The position numbers were made by a program, and so were the translations under genes. A stretch of DNA of 64,000 nt from Longimicrobium sp036379135. Its GTDB lineage: Bacteria > Gemmatimonadota > Gemmatimonadetes > Longimicrobiales > Longimicrobiaceae. This document shows positions 42,175-50,897 of this stretch, piece by piece. How positions within the stretch are numbered: the first letter of the stretch is position 1; the number at the start of each line of letters is the position of its first letter. The notes under the pieces are model-generated. The model did not search any database. It was not told the DNA's origin and worked only from the letters and a program-made list of their open reading frames with translations. The stretch is from NCBI GenBank assembly GCA_036379135.1, contig DASUVG010000238.1, forward strand, positions 1-64,000, read 5' to 3'.

Positions 42175-42789
42175 CTACCGGAAGATGCAATTGGTGCCGG
42201 CGAACATCACCTGCACCTTTCCTTCGTTGGACGGGCTGGTCACGATGCCGTACAGACCATCCGCGGCGAACTCGCTGCCCAGCGAGGTTTCCTCCACCGT
42301 CGCGGCGGGATGCGCCGCCTTCACCTGGCCGAGCGTGGATCCCGGCCCGATCCCCCGCGCCGTGCGCAGCGGCGAACCCTCCTGCGCGAACCATCCCACG
42401 AAGCCGCCGTCCTGAAAGACCAGCTGCAGGCCGGCATACTGCACGTGGGAGAGAGGCCCGGCCGGACACTCCTCGTTCGTCCCCTGCTCCGTGGGCGTCC
42501 CCAGCACGGCACCGACCGCGGCGAGGACCTGCTCCCGTCCGCTCCCGAACGCCAGCCGGCCCGCCGCGCCGCCGACCTCCACCCCATCCGCCGCGAGCAC
42601 CACTCCGCCCGCGGCGGGCTCGGCCGCCGCAGCGACAGGTGCGGCCGCATCCGCCGTGTCTCCGGCCGCCCCGGCCGCGACGCCACTCGCGGAATCGGGC
42701 GAGGACGCCCGTACCGCGCCCGCCTCCGGCTCCGATCCGCACGCGGCCGCCAGGACCGCGGCCAGCAGCACGCCTCTGAATCGCATCAT
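42175..42789 (-). CDS. Lipoprotein of unknown function
   Basis: The 204-aa protein has a lipoprotein signal (VLLAAVLAAACGSEPEAG), an Ala/Pro-rich linker, and a compact C-terminal domain (GSGREQVLAAVGAVLGTPTE, GIGPGSTLGQVKAAHPAATV, GIVTSPSNEGKVQVMFAGTN) ending CIFR. ATG at 42789 or 42786 is likely; a GTG at 42792 is also open. The start directly abuts 8-bp array 5, so GGGTGA of the array would be its ribosome-binding site. Confidence 0.75.
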   Translation of the reverse strand: MMRFRGVLLAAVLAAACGSEPEAGAVRASSPDSASGVAAGAAGDTADAAAPVAAAAEPAAGGVVLAADGVEVGGAAGRLAFGSGREQVLAAVGAVLGTPTEQGTNEECPAGPLSHVQYAGLQLVFQDGGFVGWFAQEGSPLRTARGIGPGSTLGQVKAAHPAATVEETSLGSEFAADGLYGIVTSPSNEGKVQVMFAGTNCIFR

Positions 42790-42872
42790 CACCCGTTCAC
42801 CCGTTCACCCGTTCACCCGTTCACCCGTTCACCCGTTCACCCGTTCACCCGTTCACCCGTTCACCCGTTCAC
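42790..42872 (-). repeat. 8-bp tandem array 5 at the AHSA1 stop codon
   Basis: Ten exact 8-nt units (42869-42790, GTGAACGG on the minus strand) begin inside the last codons of the AHSA1 gene: V-N-G-stop is GTGAACGGGTGA. They end at the start of the lipoprotein gene. The unit is identical to the GTGAACGG half of array 4, 5.7 kb away. Confidence 0.95.
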
Positions 42873-43679
42873 CGCCACCGGCGCGAACTTCTCGTCCATC
42901 CACCCCTGCCACTCGGCCTGCGCCTCCGCCGCGGCGGCGGGCCCGCGATCGCCGTACAGGTACAGGCGCATCGTCAGGAACACCTGCCCGCCCATGGGAT
43001 GCGGCACCAGGTGCGCGATGCCAGGCGCCGGCTCGTCCAGCCGGATAAGCAGGTCCTCCGGAAAGGCCGGCTGCCCCGCCCACTCCACCGTCCCCGCCAG
43101 GCGCGGGGCATCCGCCGGCGTGCTCACCCGCTGGCCCACGGTGGCGCCGGAGAGGCCCAGCGGCCCGGTCCAGGCGGCCCACGCCTCCTCCTTCGGCGGC
43201 GGCGCAACGCCCATCACCTGCACCAGCGTGCCGTGCAGGCCGCTGAAGTGGGCCAGGTACAGCCGCAGCACGCGAAAGAACGCCAGCCACCCGTAGGTGT
43301 GCCCTTCGAACTGGTTGTCCCAGCTGTCGCTGTCCGTGAACCAGCGGTGGACGACGCGCACCACGCAGGTGCCGCCCGCCTTTGCCTCCACGATCCACTC
43401 CGTGGCGACGGTGGGATCGTCCGGACCCATGTTGTCGCGGCTGTCGGCGACGAAGCGGCGCGGCGGATCCCACTCCGTGACCGTGGCCAGCGAGTCCATC
43501 CCGGGACCGAAGTGGCAGACCACGGCGCCGCCCACGCGCCCGTCCACCTCGGCGGGAACGAACCACGACGATATGCCCGGCCCGGTGGCGATGGCGTCCC
43601 ACACCTCTTCGGGGGTGCCGGGAACCTCGACCTCCGCCTGCACGTAGCGGCGTCCGGATTCGTCTTTCTGCACGGGCAT
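42861..43679 (-). CDS. SRPBCC / AHSA1-domain protein
   Basis: The 272-aa protein starts MPVQKDESGRRYVQAEVEVP and contains an AHSA1-type hydrophobic-ligand fold (EVPGTPEEVWDAIATGPGIS, VTEWDPPRRFVADSRD). A second, SRPBCC-like half follows. Ligand unknown. It overlaps no neighbour and starts 5 nt after the HTH gene ends, so the two are one operon. The final codons and stop are made by the 8-bp array. Confidence 0.82.
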   Translation of the reverse strand: MPVQKDESGRRYVQAEVEVPGTPEEVWDAIATGPGISSWFVPAEVDGRVGGAVVCHFGPGMDSLATVTEWDPPRRFVADSRDNMGPDDPTVATEWIVEAKAGGTCVVRVVHRWFTDSDSWDNQFEGHTYGWLAFFRVLRLYLAHFSGLHGTLVQVMGVAPPPKEEAWAAWTGPLGLSGATVGQRVSTPADAPRLAGTVEWAGQPAFPEDLLIRLDEPAPGIAHLVPHPMGGQVFLTMRLYLYGDRGPAAAAEAQAEWQGWMDEKFAPVAVNG

Positions 43680-43684
43680 GGCGG

Positions 43685-44281
43685 CTACTCCTGCGCTTGG
43701 GGTTCGGTGGGGAGCGGATGCGCGACGACCACCAGCCGGTGCGGCCGGCCACCGGGCGCGGCTTCGTCGTGGTAGCGCGCGGCGAGCGCCGTAACGGCCT
43801 GCGTGAGCTCGCGGGTAAAGGCCGCGCGGTCCGCGGGGGAGCGAAAGCGGATCTCGGTGTCGATGGAGAGCGTGGCCAGCCGCCGGTCCGCCTCTTCCGA
43901 GCGGCGCACCAGGGTGGCGACTTCACGGACGATGCGCGCGGCCAGGGCGATCAGGTAGCTGGCGGACAGGCGGTCCGCGCGGCGCTCGGGGTCGGCGGCG
44001 GCCGGGCCCATCGCGACGGGCGAGACCAGGTACGAGGCCGCGCTCGCCACCAGCAGCCGCTCGGTGAGCCCGCCCCAGCGGCGCGTGCCCGCCACCTGCA
44101 CCAGCCCGTGCGCCTCCAGCGCGCGCAGGTGGTAGTTCACCTTCTGCCGCGCCAGCCCCACCCGCGAGGCGAGCGCCGCGGCCGAGGCGGGGTGGGCGAG
44201 CTCCGCCAGCAGCCGGCTGCGAACCGGCTCCAGCGCGACCGCCGCGGCGGCCGGATCGTCGATCACCTGGAGGTCGAGCAT
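43685..44281 (-). CDS. ArsR-like winged-helix transcriptional regulator
   Basis: The 198-aa protein has a winged-helix domain in residues 15-75 (PVRSRLLAELAHPASAAALA, SRVGLARQKVNYHLRALEAH) of the type that pairs with AHSA1 proteins, and an all-helical C-terminal part. It heads the operon with the AHSA1 gene. The promoter has a 24-bp palindrome between -35 and -10, so it likely represses itself. The -10 ends 6 nt before the ATG, so the mRNA may be leaderless. Confidence 0.85.
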   Translation of the reverse strand: MLDLQVIDDPAAAAVALEPVRSRLLAELAHPASAAALASRVGLARQKVNYHLRALEAHGLVQVAGTRRWGGLTERLLVASAASYLVSPVAMGPAAADPERRADRLSASYLIALAARIVREVATLVRRSEEADRRLATLSIDTEIRFRSPADRAAFTRELTQAVTALAARYHDEAAPGGRPHRLVVVAHPLPTEPQAQE

Positions 44282-44287
44282 GGTCGT

Positions 44288-44318
44288 ATCCTACGCTTGA
44301 CAACTTTTATTGTCAAGC
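44288..44318 (-). promoter_or_regulatory. Promoter with palindromic operator of the HTH-AHSA1 operon
   Basis: On the minus strand TTGACA (44316-44311), 17 nt and TAGGAT (44293-44288). GCTTGACAA and TTGTCAAGC with a 6-nt centre (44295-44318) form a perfect palindrome that spans the -35 and spacer, a natural repressor site. Confidence 0.78.
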
Positions 44319-44549
44319 CCGGCGTGCGCGTCTCCGTTTTCCCCTCCGGAAGGCGCGACGACCGAAAGTGAACGCCGCCGAATTCCCGAATTTTTGCTGG
44401 CCCGCTCTCCGTCTAAATTCAGTTCGATCCATCGCTTCCGCACGTCGAGGCCGGTTGTGAGCCGTCGCGGATTTTGGCTTGTGGCAGCCTCGCGCCGCGA
44501 CGTATGTTCACATTCCTTCACCTCCCTTCCCTGACGATACGAGCCCCAC

Positions 44550-46673
44550 TTGCTGACTACAATCCGTCTCGCGGCAACGCGGAGCTGGGCGGCCGCCGCG
44601 CTCATGATCCTGGCGGCCGGCTGCTCCGACCATCCCACCGCCTCCATCCCGACCCCCGAGAGCTTTGCGCAGCGCACGCAGCTGGGCTGCCGCGTGACCG
44701 TGGCCACGGGCGAGATGCAGTGCACCCCCGAGGGCGGCGCGCCGCTGGGGATCTCCGCGACGCTGTACGGCGGGCAGAACACACTGGTGCGGCTGGCCTC
44801 GGCCAACGCCGACACCTCCGGCGGCGTGTACTCCATGGACGTGACGGTCACCAACCTTCTGGCCGCCCAGTCCATCGGCACCGTGGACGGCGCCACCCTG
44901 CACCCCGAGGGCGTGCGGGTGTTCTTCGTCGCGGGTCCCACGGTCACCGGCGGCGCTGCGGGGACGATCGAGCTGTCGAACGAGGACGGGACAGGGATCT
45001 TCACCGGGGCCGACCAGCCGTACATCCAGTACGACCAGGTGATCGCGCCGGCGGCGGAGTCGGCTGCGCGGCCGTGGCGGTTCACCTATTCGCCGGGGGT
45101 GGAGACCTTCTACTTCGCCGTGCTGATCTCCACCGAGGTGCAGGCCCGCCTGGTGATCAGCGAGATGATGGCCAATCCGGGCGGCACGGTGATGGACAAC
45201 CTGGGCGAGTACGTGGAGGTGTACAACGCGGGCGTGTTCCCCGTGAACCTGCGCGGCTTCTACCTGCGCGACAACAGCACGGCCGCGGACACCATCAAGA
45301 CGGACGTGGTGATCGCGGCCGGCGGATACGCGGTGCTGGCGCGCAGCACGGACACCAGCAGCAACGGCGGGGTGGCGGCGGCGTACGCCTACACCGGCCG
45401 CATCGGGACCGCCTCGACCAGCCTCACGCTTTCCAACAGCGGCGCGGACCGGTTCGTCATCCGCTCCGGCGCGGGGGTGCTGCTGGACTCGGTGTCGTAC
45501 ACCACCTCCGGCGTGGTCGCCAAGTCGGGCATCGCCCGCGAGCTGCAGACGCTGACGGGGGACAACACGAAGGTGGACAGCGCCAGCTGGGCCGATGCCA
45601 CCAACGTCTACGACGCCACCAACAACAACCGCGGTACCCCCGGGTCCGGCCCGCTCTCCGGCGGCGGGACCCCCGCCGGGCCGGTGGACTCGGTGAGCGT
45701 GTCGCCCTCGTCCGCCACGCTGGCGCCGGGGAACGTGCGGCAGTACACCGCCACCGGCCGCGACAGCACCGGGCAGCAGGTGGCGACCACCTTCACCTGG
45801 TCCGTCGCGGACTCGTCGGTGGCCACGGTCACCAGCGCGGGCGTGGTGACCACGGTGGCGGACGGGCAGACCACCGTCATCGCCACGGCGGCCAACGGCG
45901 TCGTGGGCACCGCGGCGCTCACGGTGTTCACCCCGGCCGGCTCCGCCGTCTACCGCAACCACGTGGAGTTCGGCGTTCCGGCCGACGCGGACAGCGGCAA
46001 CGACATCCTGCTCTCCAAGACCACGTTCTCCGTCTCGTACAGCTCCGCGCGGGGCGGCCCCAACTGGGTGAGCTGGAACCTGAACGCCACCCACTTCGGC
46101 GGCGTGAACCGCTGCGACTGCTTCATGGCCGACAGCACGCTGCCGCCGGGGACCCCGCTGATCACCACCTCCGACTACACGGGAAGCGGGTACAGCCGCG
46201 GCCACATGGTGATGAGCGAGCAGCGCACGCAGACCAGCCTGGACAACGCGGCCACGTTCCGGATGACCAACATCCTGCCGCAGTACCAGGACCTGAACGG
46301 CGGGCCGTGGCTGGACTTCGAGATCTATTCCAACGACCTGGCCAGGATCAGCGCGAAGGAGGTGTACAACATCGCCGGGGGCGTGTACACCGCCACGCCC
46401 GCCACGCTCAAGGGCGAGGGAAAGGTGGCCATCCCCACCCACACCTGGAAGATCATCGTGGTGATGAACGGCGGCGAGGGGCTGGCCAACGTCACCAGCG
46501 CGGCCAGCATCCAGGTGATCGCGGTGATGATGCCCAACGTGACGGGGATCCAGGCGAACGACTGGCCCATGTACCGCACCTCCGTCGACGCCGTGGAGGC
46601 CGCGACCGGCTACGACTTCCTGGCGCTGCTCCCGGACGACATCGAGGCGGCGGTGGAAGCGGCGTCCAGCTGA
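44550..46673 (+). CDS. Lipoprotein with lamin-tail, Ig-like and non-specific nuclease domains
   Basis: The 707-aa protein has a lipoprotein signal (AALMILAAGCSDHP), an N-terminal beta domain shared with the two downstream genes, a lamin-tail domain (VISEMMANPGGTVMDNLGEY and on), a Big_2 Ig-like domain (VDSVSVSPSSATLAPG to TVIATAANGVVGTA) and a C-terminal DNA/RNA non-specific endonuclease with YSRGHMVMSEQRT (the DRGH-type catalytic motif) and RMTNILPQYQDLN. It may be an extracellular nuclease. The start is TTG 44550. Confidence 0.88.
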   Translation: MLTTIRLAATRSWAAAALMILAAGCSDHPTASIPTPESFAQRTQLGCRVTVATGEMQCTPEGGAPLGISATLYGGQNTLVRLASANADTSGGVYSMDVTVTNLLAAQSIGTVDGATLHPEGVRVFFVAGPTVTGGAAGTIELSNEDGTGIFTGADQPYIQYDQVIAPAAESAARPWRFTYSPGVETFYFAVLISTEVQARLVISEMMANPGGTVMDNLGEYVEVYNAGVFPVNLRGFYLRDNSTAADTIKTDVVIAAGGYAVLARSTDTSSNGGVAAAYAYTGRIGTASTSLTLSNSGADRFVIRSGAGVLLDSVSYTTSGVVAKSGIARELQTLTGDNTKVDSASWADATNVYDATNNNRGTPGSGPLSGGGTPAGPVDSVSVSPSSATLAPGNVRQYTATGRDSTGQQVATTFTWSVADSSVATVTSAGVVTTVADGQTTVIATAANGVVGTAALTVFTPAGSAVYRNHVEFGVPADADSGNDILLSKTTFSVSYSSARGGPNWVSWNLNATHFGGVNRCDCFMADSTLPPGTPLITTSDYTGSGYSRGHMVMSEQRTQTSLDNAATFRMTNILPQYQDLNGGPWLDFEIYSNDLARISAKEVYNIAGGVYTATPATLKGEGKVAIPTHTWKIIVVMNGGEGLANVTSAASIQVIAVMMPNVTGIQANDWPMYRTSVDAVEAATGYDFLALLPDDIEAAVEAASS

Positions 46674-47109
46674 CCTCTGGCTGCCTCCGCCCGTGCGGGC
46701 GGAGGCAGGACCCGCGTCATCGGCCCGTTTGAGCCGCGATGAGAATCGGTCCGGCCCGGGGGGCGCAGGAACCGCGGGGAGCCGGAGAATGCCCCGGCTT
46801 TCCTCGCTTTTTTGCGATTTTTTCCGATGGCCGGCGGCCGTCCTTTTATCGCCGGTTCAGGCAGATTCTGGCCTGTCTCCAGGATCTGATACCCACGCCG
46901 AGCACAGAAACGAGACGAAACCCCTTGCCTGAAGGGCGCCGGGGTGCGACATTCCCCGCACAGGGTTCCCGTGCGTGAGTTTTCCTCCTTTCGTACGGGT
47001 CCGGGGTTGTTTGCCGGACCAACCCTGGCGGCGCGTGGGCGGGATCAGAGCACCGATCGTCGGCTTGCGTCCCTCCGGTCATCCCTCCACGCACTCGGAT
47101 AAAAACGCC
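46674..47109. other. Intergenic region with a hairpin
   Basis: 46681-46709 holds CTGCCTCCGCCCGTGCGGGC with the inverse GGAGGCAG, a perfect GC hairpin just after the nuclease gene stop but without a T-run. The rest has a T-rich piece near 46810 and no gene I can support. GATAAAAACGCC precedes the next ATG but is a weak ribosome site. Confidence 0.55.
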
Positions 47110-48234
47110 ATGCACAGCTCCACCCCCAGGGCGGCCCGTCTGGGCCGGCTCGCACTTCCCGCCATTCTTGTTGCCGCCGCCGTGGGCGCCTGCGCCGACC
47201 AGCCGGTCGCCTCGCGCGAGGCGCCGCTGCCGGAGAACGCCCTGCAGGCGTTCGACTGCAGGGTCACCGTGACCGGCTCCGGCTCCGTGAGCTGCGCCCC
47301 GGTCGTCCCGGGCACCGGCGAGGCTTCGGCGACGATGATCGGCGGGCAGAACACCTACCTGACGCTCACGTCCACCAACCTGGCGTACGACGCGGGCCAG
47401 GACGTGTACTCGTTCGACGTCACGGTGCAGAACCTGATGAACGAGGCCATCGGCACCCCCGACGGCGTGACGCTGGCCGCCGAGGGGATCATGGTGTTCT
47501 TTCTGGAAGAGCCCTCGGGCAACGGGGGCGAGGTGGACGTGATGAACCAGAGCGGCAACTCGTTCTTCACCGCCGCCAACCAGGCGTACTACACGTACTC
47601 CGAGATCCTGGACAAGAACGAGGTCAGCGCGCCCAAGACGTGGCAGTTCTCGGTTCCGGACGGGGTGAGCAGCTTCAGCTTCCGGGTGCTGGTGGCCACC
47701 GAGGTGGACTATGACCTGGTGATCAACGAGCTGCTGGCCAACCCCGGCGGCGTGATTACCGATGCCAGCGGTGAGTGGCTGGAGATCTACAACGCCGGCA
47801 GCATGGCGGTGGACCTGCAGAACCTGGTGATCGCCGACTCCGCCGCCTCGGGACGGCGCCCGTTCCACCTCATCAGCAGCTCGTTGGTGGTCGCGCCGGG
47901 CGGATACGTGGTGCTGGGCAACACCACCAACACCACCAACAACGGCGGCGTGCCGGTGGACTATGCCTACGGCAGCAGCATGGCGTTCGCCAACAGCCTC
48001 GACGCCGTCAAGATCTCGCGCGTGGTGGGCACCGACACGCTGACGCTGGACCGCGTGCAGTACGCCTCCGCGGCCATCTCGGCGCAGAACGGCATCAGCC
48101 GCGAGCTCAAGAACCCCGCGCTGGACAACAGCGACATGGACGGCAGCAACTGGGGGGACGCGCTGGTCACGGCGGTGTACGGCCCCGGCGGCCGCGGCAC
48201 GCCCAAGGCGCAGAACTCCACGTTCACGCCCTGA
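47110..48234 (+). CDS. Lamin-tail-domain lipoprotein, paralogue 2
   Basis: The 374-aa protein has a lipoprotein signal (AILVAAAVGACADQPV), an N-terminal beta domain (FDCRVTVTGSGSVSCAPVVP, GGQNTYLTLTSTN) and a lamin-tail domain (LVINELLANPGGVITDASGE, LEIYNAGSMAVDLQNLVIAD). It ends GTPKAQNSTFTP. The order and domains match the downstream gene throughout, so they are recent tandem copies. Probably exported and surface bound. Confidence 0.86.
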   Translation: MHSSTPRAARLGRLALPAILVAAAVGACADQPVASREAPLPENALQAFDCRVTVTGSGSVSCAPVVPGTGEASATMIGGQNTYLTLTSTNLAYDAGQDVYSFDVTVQNLMNEAIGTPDGVTLAAEGIMVFFLEEPSGNGGEVDVMNQSGNSFFTAANQAYYTYSEILDKNEVSAPKTWQFSVPDGVSSFSFRVLVATEVDYDLVINELLANPGGVITDASGEWLEIYNAGSMAVDLQNLVIADSAASGRRPFHLISSSLVVAPGGYVVLGNTTNTTNNGGVPVDYAYGSSMAFANSLDAVKISRVVGTDTLTLDRVQYASAAISAQNGISRELKNPALDNSDMDGSNWGDALVTAVYGPGGRGTPKAQNSTFTP

Positions 48235-48257
48235 TCCATCGGCGGGTCTGAAGGACC

Positions 48258-48292
48258 GGAGCCCCGGCGCCATCCCTGGCGCCGGGGCTCTC
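48258..48292 (+). terminator. Stereotyped terminator (copy 7)
   Basis: GGAGCCCCGGCGCC, loop and GGCGCCGGGGCTCTCC, then CGTTTCG, after paralogue 2. Confidence 0.88.
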
Positions 48293-48359
48293 CCGTTTCG
48301 TCTCGAATCCCGAAAAGATGGGTCTCATTATCAGCCCAGATCCGGCAATACAGTGTGCA

Positions 48360-48560
48360 TGACTTCCTGAGAGAGGCGCGGCGCCGAACCCTGCCCTGAC
48401 CGGGAAGCCGGCGCGCCGACCGAAGGACCTCGCCAGCAGAACGAAGGGGCTGGTTCCGCGCCCTGATCCGGCCCCTGCGCAGCCGAGAGGAGGTCCTTCG
48501 GTCGCGCGCCGGGTTCCGTGCAGCCGGCAGGATCTGCGCGTGCGCTCCCTCAGGAAGTCA
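48360..48560. mobile_element. MITE-like element, TGACTTCC family (copy 4, intact)
   Basis: The 201-bp element runs from TGACTTCCTGAGAGA to TCCCTCAGGAAGTCA and is the near reverse complement of 37136-37335 over most of its length (for example AACCAGCCCCTTCGTTCTGC lies on opposite strands in the two). Confidence 0.82.
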
Positions 48561-48598
48561 CATTCTTTCCCGGATCTGGTATCACGCAGAGACGCAGG

Positions 48599-48724
48599 GA
48601 GAGAAAGGAAGTCTGTCCTCTCGGCGCCTCGTACGTGAGGCTGTTGTTGCGAATCCGGAAAGAGAGAAAGGAAGTCTGTCCTCTCGGCGCCTCGTACGCG
48701 AGGCTGGTGTTGCGAATCCGGAAA
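48599..48724. repeat. Tandem duplication of a 63-bp unit
   Basis: GAGAGAAAGGAAGTCTGTCC starts at 48599 and again at 48662; each unit ends GAATCCGGAAA. Two copies differ at only a few bases. The length is a multiple of three and both units are open in one frame, but no gene is supported here. Confidence 0.85.
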
Positions 48725-48958
48725 GGCAGGGGGGACGGGAGCATGCTTTCCGCTCACTGCTACGGTTCTGGTCGCAGAGAGACGAATCTATTGTGCGATG
48801 GGGCAAAGCGGACAACATTGGGGTGTAGCCCGTGCGGGATCATCTCCGGCGGGCCTGCTTCCGTTGCCGTACGATCTCGGCCACGCGCGGGCAGGATCAG
48901 AGCACCGGTCAGCGGCTCCCGTCCCTCCCATCTACCCTCCCACGCGCTTGTAAAACCC

Positions 48959-50089
48959 ATGAATCGCTCCCTTCCTGGAGCTGGCGGTTCGGGCAAGCTC
49001 GTGCTCTCCGTCGTGCTTGCGGCGGCCCTCGCCGCCTGCTCGGACGGGCAGCCGCTCTCGTCGCGCGACACGCTGGACGTCGGCGGCGGCCTTCAGGCGT
49101 TCGACTGCACCGCCACCGTCTCCAGCGCGGGATCCATGACCTGTGCGCCCGTCTCGCCCGGCACCGGCCAGGCGTCGGGGGTGATGATCGGCGGACAGAA
49201 CATCTGGGTCACGCTTTCGTCCAGCAACTTCGTCTACGACGACGGCCAGGACCTGTACCAGTTCGACGTGACGGTGCAGAACCTGATGAACGAGGCCCTG
49301 GGTACGCCCGACGGCGTGACGTCCGCGCCCAACGGCATCATGGTGTTCTTCCTGGAAGAGCCCGCCGGCGTGGGCGGCGAGGTGAACGTGGTGGAGCCAA
49401 GCGGCATCGGCTTCTTCACCAACGCCAACCAGGCGTACCACACGTACAACGAGGTCCTGGTCAAGGACGCGGTCTCCGCGCCCAAGACGTGGAAGTTCTC
49501 GGTGCCGGACGGCGTGACCAGCTTCAGCTTCCGGGTGCTGATCGAGACCGAGATCGAGTACAAGCTGGTGATCAACGAGGTCATGGTGAACCCGGTCGGC
49601 GCTGTCACCTCGGAGCAGCCCCTCGAGTGGGTGGAGCTGTACAACGCCGGCTCGCGCCCGGTGGACCTGCAGAACCTGCTGATCGCCGACTCCGCGGCTT
49701 CGGGGCTCCGTCCGTATCACCTGATCGACGCCTCGCTGGTGGTGCCGGCCGGCGGGTACGTGGTGCTGGGAGGCAGCACCAACACCACCCTCAACGGCGG
49801 GGCCCCGGTGGATTACTCGTACGGCACGGCGCTCAACCAGCTGGCCAACAGCCTGGACGCCGTCAAGCTCGCCCGCGTGGTGGGCAATGACACGCTCACG
49901 CTGGACCGCACCCAGTACTCGAACGCGGCCATCTCGGCCCAGGAGGGCATCAGCCGCGAGCTCAAGAACCCGGCGCTGGACAACAGCAACATGGATGGAA
50001 GCAACTGGGGCAGCGCCTCGGTGACGTCGGTGTACGGGGCCGGCGGCCGCGGCACGCCCAGGGCGCAGAACTCCGCATACACGCCCTGA
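48959..50089 (+). CDS. Lamin-tail-domain lipoprotein, paralogue 3
   Basis: The 376-aa protein has a lipoprotein signal (LSVVLAAALAACSDGQPL) and aligns with paralogue 2 along its whole length: FDCTATVSSAGSMTCAPVSP, TVQNLMNEALGTPDGV, VINEVMVNPVGAVTSEQPLE and the ending GTPRAQNSAYTP. Likely exported. ATG 48959 starts MNRSLPGAGG; the frame is open to 48518 through repeat sequence, which I exclude. Confidence 0.86.
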   Translation: MNRSLPGAGGSGKLVLSVVLAAALAACSDGQPLSSRDTLDVGGGLQAFDCTATVSSAGSMTCAPVSPGTGQASGVMIGGQNIWVTLSSSNFVYDDGQDLYQFDVTVQNLMNEALGTPDGVTSAPNGIMVFFLEEPAGVGGEVNVVEPSGIGFFTNANQAYHTYNEVLVKDAVSAPKTWKFSVPDGVTSFSFRVLIETEIEYKLVINEVMVNPVGAVTSEQPLEWVELYNAGSRPVDLQNLLIADSAASGLRPYHLIDASLVVPAGGYVVLGGSTNTTLNGGAPVDYSYGTALNQLANSLDAVKLARVVGNDTLTLDRTQYSNAAISAQEGISRELKNPALDNSNMDGSNWGSASVTSVYGAGGRGTPRAQNSAYTP

Positions 50090-50112
50090 CGCGCCGCAGC
50101 CGTCGATTGCGA

Positions 50113-50148
50113 AGAGCCCCGGCGCCATCTTCCTGGCGCCGGGGCTCT
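50113..50148 (+). terminator. Stereotyped terminator (copy 8)
   Basis: AGAGCCCCGGCGCCA, loop and TGGCGCCGGGGCTCT, then CCCGTTT, after paralogue 3. Confidence 0.88.
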
Positions 50149-50204
50149 CCCGTTTCTGTCGTTGCGGATCCGGATGCCGCGAATCCGCATGCGGATCAGA
50201 GGGA

Positions 50205-50414
50205 TCATGCCGTATCCGCTAAAAGAATAAGCCTCACAAAGAGTTAGCAGAGTCAACAGAGTTTTCTCGTGCCGCGCGATGTACTCCGCGATTCATCCGA
50301 TCGCGGGTAAACGATCGATGCGGCACGAAGGGCGGTCATCTCGCCGGGGCTTCACTCTGTTAGCTCTGTTGACTCTGTGTCTGTGTGAGACTCAGTCTTT
50401 TTGCGGATTCGGTA
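50205..50414. repeat. Family C inverted repeat element
   Basis: CAAAGAGTTAGCAGAGTCAA (around 50236) and TCTGTTAGCTCTGTTGACTC (around 50355) are the two arms of a roughly 210-bp inverted element. The left arm (50205-50275) recurs inverted at 52305-52379. No coding capacity. Confidence 0.7.
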
Positions 50415-50897
50415 TCAGTCGTTGGCCGCGGGGCCGCGGGCGGTGCGGTCGATCTGGCGGATGGCGCCCAGGTGATACGCCAGGTGCGCGATGCTCCCCA
50501 CGACGCCGTTCAGCTCCACGCGGTTCATCTCGCGCGGCGTTCCCAGCACCTCGCGCCAGCGGTGCGCCTCGTCCCGCAGCGCCGCCCGCAGCGCCTGCCA
50601 CTCCGCCTCCGACACCGTGGTGCGCTCCCAGCTGGCGCTCCAGTCCGCGTCCTGGAAGGGGTTCTCTCCCGCGGCCCAGCGGTTCATCAGGGAAAAGCCG
50701 TAGCGCAGGTGCTCCACGTGCGCGGCGATGGTTCCCCCGCCCTGCGTGGACGCCGACGCCGCTGCCGCCGACAGCCGGTCCAGCGACCGCAGCAGGCCGG
50801 CATCGCCCTGGTTCAGCATGTACGCTCCCTTCGGCGGGCCGTCCACCAGCTCGGTGAAGAGCGTGGTCAGCGTTCCCGCGAGCTCGCTGGTGATCAT
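50415..50897 (-). CDS. DinB-family protein
   Basis: The 160-aa protein reads MITSELAGTLTTLFTELVDG and has the DinB/YfiT four-helix pattern with likely metal-binding histidines (HVEHLRYGFSLMNRW in the middle and HLAYHLGAIRQID at the end). Such proteins are metal-dependent hydrolase- or thiol-transferase-like; function unknown. GGAGGAAGCGA precedes the ATG at 50897, confirming the start. Confidence 0.88.
   Translation of the reverse strand: MITSELAGTLTTLFTELVDGPPKGAYMLNQGDAGLLRSLDRLSAAAASASTQGGGTIAAHVEHLRYGFSLMNRWAAGENPFQDADWSASWERTTVSEAEWQALRAALRDEAHRWREVLGTPREMNRVELNGVVGSIAHLAYHLGAIRQIDRTARGPAAND

Noticed and set aside
6072..42872. CRISPR arrays as an explanation for the 8-bp tandem repeats
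   Set aside because: Units are 8 nt without unique spacers, and no cas gene is in the window.
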